From contig CACORD010000001.1 of NCBI GenBank assembly GCA_902629535.1, positions 1-37,927 on the forward strand: a stretch of DNA of 37,927 nucleotides, read 5' to 3'. Of the stretch, positions 26,961-35,028 are shown in pieces; the stretch's first letter is position 1, and each line of letters begins with the position of its first letter. Source of the DNA: an uncultured Pelagibacteraceae bacterium (GTDB lineage Bacteria; Pseudomonadota; Alphaproteobacteria; Pelagibacterales; Pelagibacteraceae). The notes under the pieces were generated by a model. The model was not told the origin of the DNA. It saw nothing but the letters and a program-made list of their open reading frames with translations, and did no database searches. The position numbers and the translations under genes were made by a program.

Positions 26961-28668
26961 TTCTTTTATCTTCGTGTCTAATTATCTTAAATTTTATACC
27001 TTTTTGTTTAAGCTCTGCAATAAAATTAGTAAAATTTTTTAAGTCTCTTATTATTAGCTGAAATTTAAAATTGATATAGTCAGGTTTTTTTCCAGCCATA
27101 ACCAGATTTGAAATATTCAACTTATGTTCACCAATTAATGAACTTACATTTCCTAATTGCCCAGGCTTATCAGGCAATGAAATCCATAAAGTAGTATTAT
27201 ATTTTTTTATTCTTTCTTGCTTTTCTTCACCTCTATCATGCCAATATCTTCTTATAGCAGCTCTGGCTTTTCCAGTTTTTGTTGTGGGGATCCAGTGTAG
27301 TGATGGTGACTGATTTTTTGACGTGATTATTTTTATCCTATCACCATTTCTTAAAATTGACTGAAGTTCACTTTTATTTCCGTTTATTTCACATCCAACT
27401 GCTGTATCACCAATTTTTGTATGAACGGCATAAGCGAAATCAATTGCTGTAGCATCTTTGGGTAATTTGATTACTGAGCCTTTGGGTGTAAAACAAAAAA
27501 CATTTTCCTGGAACATTTGGAGTTTTGTATATTCATAGGAATGTTCAGGATTTTTATTTTTTTCTATAATTTCAACTAAATCTTTTAACCAATCATACTC
27601 TTTCCAAGTAAGTGAGTTAAACTTTTCTGAGGACTTATATTGCCAATGGGATGCTATACCCCTCTCAGCGAAATCGTGCATCTCTTTAGTTCTTATTTGA
27701 ATTTCTATAGGTTTTCTATTAGATCCAATAACTGCGGTATGAATTGATTTATAACCATTAATTTTTGCTGAAGATATATAATCTTTAAATTTCCCAGGTA
27801 TACAGTTATATTCTTTGTGAATTATACCTAAGGTTTTATAACAATCATCAACGTTATCTAAGATAATTCTAAATCCAATGATATCTGTAATTTGTTCTAG
27901 AGAAACCCTTTTTTTTTGAACTTTTCTCCAAATTGAAAAAGGTGTTTTTTCTCTTCCGTAAATTTTAGAAGAAATTTTATTTAGATATAATAGTTTTTTT
28001 ATCTCAGATGATAAAGTCTCAAAAATATCTTTTTTATCTGATTTTATTTCATCAAGTCTTTTTTGAATTAATGTTCTAGCTTCATTATTTAAAATTTCAA
28101 AAGAAAGATCTTCTAGCTCGTCCCTGATTCTATGCATTCCCATCCTGTCAGCTAAAGGGGCATAGATTTCCATAGTTTCTTGGGAAATCCTTTTTCTTTT
28201 TTCCTCTTTTGAAATTGCTTTTATAGTTCTCATGTTATGTAGTCGATCAGCAATTTTCACTAATAAAACTCTAATATCCTTTGAAGTAGCTAAAATTAAT
28301 TTTCTAAAATTTTCTGCTTTGGAATTGGATGATGCATTATTTTCAAGAGCAGATATTTTAGTAACACCATCAACTAAATCAGCAACTTCATCTCCAAACT
28401 CTCCTTTGATAGTTTCATAAGTTGCATATGTGTCTTCTATTGTGTCATGTAACAAACCTGTAGTTATTGTTGCACTATCTAATTTTAAATCAGTTAATAT
28501 ATTTGCTACTTCAATTGGATGAACTGAGTACGGGTCACCTGAGGCCCTTTTTTGATTACTGTGCGCCCTTACCGCAAAATCATAAGCCTTATTTAATCTA
28601 TCTGGGTTTAAAAACTTATTATATCCTTTTACTTTATTTATTAAATCATCTGAATTCAACATACTCAT
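26917..28668 (-). CDS. spoT: Bifunctional (p)ppGpp synthetase/hydrolase (RSH family), compact form
   Basis: AHSNQKRASGDPYSVHPIEVA, GLLHDTIEDT (HD hydrolase); DIIGFRII...GRFKDYIS-like GKFKDYISSAKINGYKSIHTAV (synthetase); TGS VFCFTPKGSVIKLPKDATAIDFAYAVHT; C-terminal ACT. Confidence 0.95.
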   Translation of the reverse strand: MSMLNSDDLINKVKGYNKFLNPDRLNKAYDFAVRAHSNQKRASGDPYSVHPIEVANILTDLKLDSATITTGLLHDTIEDTYATYETIKGEFGDEVADLVDGVTKISALENNASSNSKAENFRKLILATSKDIRVLLVKIADRLHNMRTIKAISKEEKRKRISQETMEIYAPLADRMGMHRIRDELEDLSFEILNNEARTLIQKRLDEIKSDKKDIFETLSSEIKKLLYLNKISSKIYGREKTPFSIWRKVQKKRVSLEQITDIIGFRIILDNVDDCYKTLGIIHKEYNCIPGKFKDYISSAKINGYKSIHTAVIGSNRKPIEIQIRTKEMHDFAERGIASHWQYKSSEKFNSLTWKEYDWLKDLVEIIEKNKNPEHSYEYTKLQMFQENVFCFTPKGSVIKLPKDATAIDFAYAVHTKIGDTAVGCEINGNKSELQSILRNGDRIKIITSKNQSPSLHWIPTTKTGKARAAIRRYWHDRGEEKQERIKKYNTTLWISLPDKPGQLGNVSSLIGEHKLNISNLVMAGKKPDYINFKFQLIIRDLKNFTNFIAELKQKGIKFKIIRHEDKRNAFTQKILRYFKKD

Positions 28669-28683
28669 TATTATATCATTAAT

Positions 28684-29196
28684 TCAGATTTGTTTAATAG
28701 ATCTTATGTCTCTATTTGGTAATGATATTATGAGCTTTTTAATGTGATCTTTGGAAATTGGGTGTTTCCAATTTTTATTTAATTCAAATAATGGAAAAAG
28801 AACAAAATGTCTATTGTGCATTCTTGGATGAGGTAAATTGATTTTTTGACTAATTTTTTTACTTTTATAATCGATTATGTCTATATCACACTCACGAGGG
28901 GCATTTTTATAACTTTTTTTACGACCTAGACTGATTTCAATGTCTTTAGATACTTTAAGTAATTCTAAAGGTTTTAAATCAGAAATAACTTCCAAGACTA
29001 TGTTTAAATATTTGGGTTTACTTTCATCTGGCCATGATAAGCTCTCATAAAAATTTGATGATTTGACAAGTCTGATATTTCTTAGAGATAATTCATACTT
29101 TGCTTGTTCAATTTTATTTCTTCTATTTCCTAAATTTGAACCTATGCCTAAATAAATACGGTTAGCTTGATTTTCTAAAATATCTTGATTTATCAC
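28684..29196 (-). CDS. folK: 2-amino-4-hydroxy-6-hydroxymethyldihydropteridine pyrophosphokinase
   Basis: [51 protein letters not shown]. Confidence 0.94.
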   Translation of the reverse strand: MINQDILENQANRIYLGIGSNLGNRRNKIEQAKYELSLRNIRLVKSSNFYESLSWPDESKPKYLNIVLEVISDLKPLELLKVSKDIEISLGRKKSYKNAPRECDIDIIDYKSKKISQKINLPHPRMHNRHFVLFPLFELNKNWKHPISKDHIKKLIISLPNRDIRSIKQI

Positions 29197-29632
29197 GATT
29201 CCAATCTCTATCTTTTTTACTTGCTCTTTTATCGTGTAGTTTTTTTCCTTTAGCTACAGCGAGTTCAATTTTAGCTTTTCCTTTTTTAAAATACATTTTG
29301 GTAGGAACAATGGTAAGACCATCTCTTTGCATTTTCCCTATTAATTTATTTATTTCACGTTTATTTAAAAGTAACTTTCTTTCATCTGTAGGATTGTGGT
29401 TAGAATAACTGGCTTGTTTATAAGACGCTATATGAGAATTAATTAAAATCAACTCTCCATCTTTTTCAACAGCATATGAGTCTGCAATATTAACTTTTCC
29501 TTCCCTAATAGATTTAATTTCAGAACCTTTAAGAACAATCCCAGCCTCTAATAAATCCTCAAAAAAAAAATTAAAACTAGCCTTTCTATTCAAGCATATC
29601 ATTTTTAAACCAGAATTGGTTTTTTTGTTCAT
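29162..29632 (-). CDS. smpB: SsrA-binding protein SmpB
   Basis: [74 protein letters not shown]. Confidence 0.97.
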   Translation of the reverse strand: MNKKTNSGLKMICLNRKASFNFFFEDLLEAGIVLKGSEIKSIREGKVNIADSYAVEKDGELILINSHIASYKQASYSNHNPTDERKLLLNKREINKLIGKMQRDGLTIVPTKMYFKKGKAKIELAVAKGKKLHDKRASKKDRDWNRDKSRYFRKSS

Positions 29633-30513
29633 TAAATTAATTTAGCTGTCTGAAGAGCCTTTTCAACAATCTCTTTAGTGGTGTCTGTTATTTTTACCAA
29701 TGGTAATCTTACATCATCATCACATAAATCTAATAATTTTGCAGCGTACTTAACTGGGCTAGGGTTGCTTTCAACAAACATAGCATGATGGACAGGCTGT
29801 AGTATTTCATTTAATCTCTCAGCCTCTTTTATTTCATTATCATTATTAGACTTTGAAAATCTTTGAAAATCTGAACAAAGTTTTGGAGCAATATTTGCTG
29901 TTACACTTATTGCACCTACTCCACCTTTTCTATTAAACTCTAGAGCATTATCATCATTACCTGTCAATTGGATAAAGTCTTTACCTAATTTTTTTAATGT
30001 TTGATCAACTCTTGTTAAATCTCCTGTTGCATCCTTGACACCAATAATATTTTTTAATTCAAATAATCTTGCCATTGTTTCAACTGACATATCGATCACT
30101 GATCTTCCAGGGATGTTATAAATGAGAATTGGAATTCCACATTTATCATTTATAGCTTTATAATGTTGATAAAGTCCCTCTTGGGTTGGCTTATTATAAT
30201 ATGGAGTTACAATTAAAGCTCCATCTGCTCCCATTTTTTCCGCATGCATAGTCAATGAAATAGCTTCCTCAGTAGAGTTTGAGCCAGTACCAGCAAATAC
30301 AGGTAATTTGCCATTACTTTCTTTGACACATAAATCAATTACCCTTTCATGCTCATTATGGCTTAGCGTTGGGGACTCACCAGTTGTTCCTGCTGGAACC
30401 AAACCATTTGTACCATTTTCAATATGAAAATGGATTAACTTGATGTAAGTTTCATCATCAAGTTTATCATTTTTAAACGGAGTGACTAAAGCAACATTTG
30501 ATCCTTTGAACAT
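29632..30513 (-). CDS. dapA: 4-hydroxy-tetrahydrodipicolinate synthase
   Basis: [80 protein letters not shown]. Confidence 0.97.
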   Translation of the reverse strand: MFKGSNVALVTPFKNDKLDDETYIKLIHFHIENGTNGLVPAGTTGESPTLSHNEHERVIDLCVKESNGKLPVFAGTGSNSTEEAISLTMHAEKMGADGALIVTPYYNKPTQEGLYQHYKAINDKCGIPILIYNIPGRSVIDMSVETMARLFELKNIIGVKDATGDLTRVDQTLKKLGKDFIQLTGNDDNALEFNRKGGVGAISVTANIAPKLCSDFQRFSKSNNDNEIKEAERLNEILQPVHHAMFVESNPSPVKYAAKLLDLCDDDVRLPLVKITDTTKEIVEKALQTAKLI

Positions 30514-30556
30514 AAATACTTATAACATAGTTTGTGGATTCATATACTAAAAGATT

Positions 30557-32776
30557 ATGCTAAAAAAATTAATATTTTTTATCAAATTATTTTTCTTCTT
30601 TAATATTACCATTTTATTATCGTCAGAAATAATACCTCAAAAAAAACCAATCCAGACTAAGGAGGAAAAAGACCAAAAATTATTAATTGATTTAATGAAG
30701 CCTTTGCCAAAACCAACTCTAAAAAAAACAGTGGAGGAAATCGAAAAAAAGCCTGAGGAAGAAATAAGGTTAAAAGCTGAAAAAAATTTAGGTATTATTC
30801 TGCCCAAAAAGAAACCCTTAATCGCTGGAACAAAAAAAAAAGATACAGTAAAGAAATCCAAATATTATAAAAAGAAAGATTTTGAAATTGCAAAAAAAGC
30901 TATTTCAGAAATGAAACAAGCAAAATGGCCTACCGCATTGAAAACTGCAAAAAGAGCCAAAGATAAATCCATTTACAATTTTATACAATGGAGGCATTTG
31001 CTTACCAAGGGAAATAGAGCGTCATATTACGATTATAAAACTTTTATAGACAAAAATGAGAATTACCCACGTTTAGGAAGGATAAGATATTTAGCAGAGC
31101 ATAAACTTTCTACAGACACTATTTCACCCAAAAAAATTATCGATTGGTTTGGTGCTGATGAACCTTTAAGCGGTTTTGGAAAAATGATACTTGGTGAAAG
31201 TTTAATTCTCAATGGTAACACACAAAAAGGTACTTCTTATATTAAAGAAGGATGGATCACTGCCGAACTAAGCAAATCTGAATTAAGATTCTATAGAAAA
31301 AAATTTAAAAAGTATCTCAAAGCTGATGATTATATTAGAAGAGCAGATTATTTAGCTTGGAATAATAAATACTGGGATTTAAAAAGATTATTAAGATATT
31401 TACCTAAAGATTATCAATTACTTTATACGGCTAGACAATTATTAATGAGTAAATCTTATGGTGTAGATAATGCAATTTCAAAAGTTCCAGCAAAATTTAA
31501 AAATGATGCGGGTTTAAATTACGATAGATTAAAATGGAGAAGAAAAAGAGGAAGAGTCGATAGTTCTGTTGAAATTTTAGTAAAAATTAAAAACACCAAA
31601 GATTATTTGGTCAGACCAGATAAGTGGTGGTTTGAAAGAGAAATTATTTCAAGGTCACTAATTTATAAAAAGAAATATGCATTAGCTTATAAAATTGCTA
31701 GCAATCATGCTTTAACTGATGGACCTGAGTATGCTGCTGCAGAATGGATGAGTGGATGGATAGCATTGAGTTTTTTAAATGATCCTTTATTAGCTAAAGA
31801 TCATTTTGAAAATTTTTATAATAATGTTAGTTATCCAATAAGTGTTTCTAGAGGAGCCTATTGGTTAGCTAGAACTTATCAGAAACTTGGTAAAAATGAA
31901 TTAGCTAATGAGTGGTTTGGTAAAGCATCTAATTTTCTTACTACATATTATGGTCAGTTAGCATTTATGGAGTTAAATCCTAATCAAACTTTTGAATTAT
32001 CTAAAGATACTGAGGTTTCAAAAGAATATAGAGACTACTTCTTTAAAAAAGAATTGGTCAAAACAATTTATCTTCTTGATGAACTCAACGAAGATAAATA
32101 CACAAAGCATATCTTAAGACATTTGGCTAATGATAATATTAATAATGGCAGTGAAGTTTTAGCAGCAGAATTAGCAACAAGTATTGATAGATTTGATTTT
32201 GCTATTCAAATAGCCAAAATTGCATCATATGAAAAAAGATTTCATAACAAATATAATTATCCAATTATAAGTACACCAAATTACATAAATGGAAGAAAAA
32301 TTCCTGAGACTGCATTTATACTGTCAATAATAAGACAAGAAAGTGAATTTGATTTAAGTGCTAATAGTCATGCAGGAGCAAAAGGTTTGATGCAGCTCAT
32401 GCCTTACACGGCAAAAGTAGTTGCTAAGCAAGCAAAACTTCCTTATTCAAAAACTAGATTAACAAGAGATGCTGAATATAATATTAATTTAGGTTCTCAC
32501 TATATAGCTGGTTTAATTCTGGAATATGACGGTGCTTATCCGTTTGCAATAGCGGCTTATAATGCCGGACCCAAAAGAGTAAGATATTGGAAAAAAATAA
32601 ATAAAAATCCTCAAAAAAACCAAATCGATTATGTAAATTGGATTGAATTAATCAAATTTAAAGAAACTAGAAATTATGTTCAAAGAGTATTAGAAAATTA
32701 TAATGTTTACAGATATATACTTGAACAAAAACCTATAAAATTAAAAGATTTTTTTAAGAACGAACCATTGTATTAA
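30557..32776 (+). CDS. Soluble lytic murein transglycosylase (SLT domain)
   Basis: C-terminal ILSIIRQESEFDLSANSHAGAKGLMQLMPYTAK, NINLGSHYIAGLILEYDGAYPFAIAAYNAGPKRVRYW; helical N-terminal superhelix. Confidence 0.93.
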   Translation: MLKKLIFFIKLFFFFNITILLSSEIIPQKKPIQTKEEKDQKLLIDLMKPLPKPTLKKTVEEIEKKPEEEIRLKAEKNLGIILPKKKPLIAGTKKKDTVKKSKYYKKKDFEIAKKAISEMKQAKWPTALKTAKRAKDKSIYNFIQWRHLLTKGNRASYYDYKTFIDKNENYPRLGRIRYLAEHKLSTDTISPKKIIDWFGADEPLSGFGKMILGESLILNGNTQKGTSYIKEGWITAELSKSELRFYRKKFKKYLKADDYIRRADYLAWNNKYWDLKRLLRYLPKDYQLLYTARQLLMSKSYGVDNAISKVPAKFKNDAGLNYDRLKWRRKRGRVDSSVEILVKIKNTKDYLVRPDKWWFEREIISRSLIYKKKYALAYKIASNHALTDGPEYAAAEWMSGWIALSFLNDPLLAKDHFENFYNNVSYPISVSRGAYWLARTYQKLGKNELANEWFGKASNFLTTYYGQLAFMELNPNQTFELSKDTEVSKEYRDYFFKKELVKTIYLLDELNEDKYTKHILRHLANDNINNGSEVLAAELATSIDRFDFAIQIAKIASYEKRFHNKYNYPIISTPNYINGRKIPETAFILSIIRQESEFDLSANSHAGAKGLMQLMPYTAKVVAKQAKLPYSKTRLTRDAEYNINLGSHYIAGLILEYDGAYPFAIAAYNAGPKRVRYWKKINKNPQKNQIDYVNWIELIKFKETRNYVQRVLENYNVYRYILEQKPIKLKDFFKNEPLY

Positions 32777-33333
32777 TCTTTTAAAGCTACCCACTTAATC
32801 TTCATTTCTTTAACTACATTATTATATTTTCTTATGTATTCTTGTAATTCATTTTGATCTATTTTTTTATTTTCGAGTAATTTTATATATTTTTTTTCTA
32901 ATACAAAATTAATATCTTTTATAGTGAAATTAACTCCATGTATTAATGCTAAAGGTGTGTTGGCTGCTTTCATCTTTTCCCATTTTTCATTCATACTTTT
33001 ATCGTATAACTGAAGACCAAGAATAGTAATAGGTCTTACGTGAGTTGGATCAGATATAAAATCATCATGTCTTGGATGAGGAACTCTAATATCCACAATA
33101 GAGTTATTTTTGCAAATTCTATAAAGTTCTTTAATTATATTATTGAAGACATCTGGATTTTGACCAATATGCTCTAAAACGTGTGACAATAATATTTCAT
33201 CAATTGAATTATCTTCAAAAGGATATGGAAATTTTTCTAGATCATGAACTACATCAGGATTGTAATATTGAAATTTATCAACATTAACGTAACCTTTTAA
33301 TATCTTTGAACCGCTTCCTAAATTTAGTTTCAT
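32773..33333 (-). CDS. Class I SAM-dependent methyltransferase
   Basis: KLNLGSGSKILKGYVNVDKF...VVHDLEKFPYPFEDNSIDEILLSHVLEHI. Confidence 0.85.
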   Translation of the reverse strand: MKLNLGSGSKILKGYVNVDKFQYYNPDVVHDLEKFPYPFEDNSIDEILLSHVLEHIGQNPDVFNNIIKELYRICKNNSIVDIRVPHPRHDDFISDPTHVRPITILGLQLYDKSMNEKWEKMKAANTPLALIHGVNFTIKDINFVLEKKYIKLLENKKIDQNELQEYIRKYNNVVKEMKIKWVALKD

Positions 33334-33342
33334 CTGTCAATA

Positions 33343-33434
33343 TGGCGGAAGAGGAGGGATTCGAACCCTCGGTACAAGTTTCCTCGCACGGTCATTTAGC
33401 AAACGACTGGTTTCAGCCTCTCACCCACTCTTCC
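33343..33434 (-). tRNA. tRNA-Ser(GCT)
   Basis: Reverse complement GGAAGAGTGGGTGAGAGGCTGAAACCAGTCGTTTGCTAAATGACCGTGCGAGGAAACTTGTACCGAGGGTTCGAATCCCTCCTCTTCCGCCA; acceptor GGAAGAG/CTCTTCC, T-arm GGTTCGAATCC, long class-II variable arm, GCT anticodon, encoded CCA. Confidence 0.96.
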
Positions 33435-33459
33435 AATAAAATTGTCACTTTTGATTGTA

Positions 33460-33493
33460 TTGAATAATCAATATTTATAAAGTAATTATTCAA
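33460..33493. repeat. Inverted repeat immediately upstream of soxB
   Basis: TTGAATAAT (33460-33468) and ATTATTCAA (33485-33493), perfect 9-bp arms, ending 6 bp before the soxB ATG. Confidence 0.7.
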
Positions 33494-33498
33494 TAATT

Positions 33499-34752
33499 AT
33501 GAAAAATAAGTACTCAATATTTTCACTTATTAAAAACGCTTTTTCTTATCATGAAAATTGGGAGAAAGCTTGGAAAGATCCTGAGCCTAAAAAAGAATAT
33601 GATGCTGTAATAGTTGGTGGTGGAGGACATGGTCTTGCAACAGCCTATTATCTAGCAAAAAAACATAACATGAAAAATATTGCTGTTGTTGAAAAAGGTT
33701 GGATAGGAGGAGGAAATACTGGTCGAAATACCACAATAATTAGATCTAATTATTTATGGGACGCAAGTGCAGGCCTATATGATCATGCACTTAAAATTTG
33801 GGAAGGTTTATCTCAAGAATTAAACTATAATGTTATGTTCAGTCAAAGGGGAGTAATGAATCTTGCACATAATTTGCAAGATGTTAGAGATTTAAAAAGA
33901 AGAACTCACGCAAATAGATTGAACGGTATTGATGCAGTTTATTTAAATACCGAGGAAGTTAAAAAATTTTGTCCAATCATAAATACTTCACAGGATATTC
34001 GTTATCCAGTTTTAGGCGGAACTCTTCAAAAAAGAGCCGGTACGGCTAGGCATGATGCTGTAGCTTGGGGATATGCAAGAGGTGCTGATGAAATGGGTGT
34101 TGATATAATTCAAAATTGTGAAGTAAAAGGAATTAAAAGAAATGGTGATACGGTTGAGGGAATTGAAACAACTAAAGGATTTATCAAAACAAAAAAAATT
34201 GGAGTTGTAGCAGCTGGTCACTCCAGTGTTATAGCGAATATGGCTGGATTGAAATTACCTTTGGAAAGTAAACCACTTCAAGCTTTGGTGTCTGAACCAG
34301 TAAAACCGATAATAGATACAGTTGTAATGTCTAACGCTGTTCATGCATACGTCAGCCAATCTGATAAAGGAGAATTGGTAATTGGTGCAGGAACTGATGA
34401 TTATGTGTCTTACTCTCAAAAAGGAAGTCATGATATTGTGGAAGGAACTTTAAATGCAATTTTAGAATTATATCCAATATTTAGTAGAATGAGAATGCTT
34501 CGTCAGTGGGGTGGAATAGTTGATATATGTCCCGATGCAAGTCCAATCATAAGTAAAACGTCAATTAAGGGATTGTACTTTAATTGTGGTTGGGGTACTG
34601 GAGGTTTTAAAGCTACACCCGGTTCGGGGGATTTGTTTGCTCACACAATTGCAAATGATGAACCTCATAAATTAAATGCTGCCTTTAATATAAATAGATT
34701 TGTGAGTGGTGATCTAGTTGATGAACATGGTGCAGCAGCTGTTGCACACTAA
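33499..34752 (+). CDS. soxB: Sarcosine oxidase beta subunit
   Basis: [55 protein letters not shown]; followed by soxD and soxA. Confidence 0.95.
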   Translation: MKNKYSIFSLIKNAFSYHENWEKAWKDPEPKKEYDAVIVGGGGHGLATAYYLAKKHNMKNIAVVEKGWIGGGNTGRNTTIIRSNYLWDASAGLYDHALKIWEGLSQELNYNVMFSQRGVMNLAHNLQDVRDLKRRTHANRLNGIDAVYLNTEEVKKFCPIINTSQDIRYPVLGGTLQKRAGTARHDAVAWGYARGADEMGVDIIQNCEVKGIKRNGDTVEGIETTKGFIKTKKIGVVAAGHSSVIANMAGLKLPLESKPLQALVSEPVKPIIDTVVMSNAVHAYVSQSDKGELVIGAGTDDYVSYSQKGSHDIVEGTLNAILELYPIFSRMRMLRQWGGIVDICPDASPIISKTSIKGLYFNCGWGTGGFKATPGSGDLFAHTIANDEPHKLNAAFNINRFVSGDLVDEHGAAAVAH

Positions 34753-35027
34753 TGTTTTTAATTAATTGTCCTTTTTGTGGTGAGAGAGAACAAAGCGAAT
34801 TTAAAGCAGGTGGTGAGGCACATATTGTAAGACCAAAACAACCTACAGAACTAAGTGATGATGAATGGGCAGAATATTTGTTCATAAGAAAAAATATAAA
34901 AGGAGTTCAATTCGAAAGATGGAACCATGTTCATGGTTGTAGAAAATGGTTCAATATGATTAGAGATACATCCAACGACCAAATAAAAGCTGTATACAAA
35001 ATGGGTGAAAAACCACCAGTAAAGTAA
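34752..35027 (+). CDS. soxD: Sarcosine oxidase delta subunit
   Basis: LINCPFCGEREQSEFKAGGEAHIVRP...WNHVHGCRKWFNMIRDT; CPxCG zinc-site pattern; ATG overlaps soxB stop (TAATG). Confidence 0.95.
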   Translation: MFLINCPFCGEREQSEFKAGGEAHIVRPKQPTELSDDEWAEYLFIRKNIKGVQFERWNHVHGCRKWFNMIRDTSNDQIKAVYKMGEKPPVK

Positions 35028-35028
35028 A

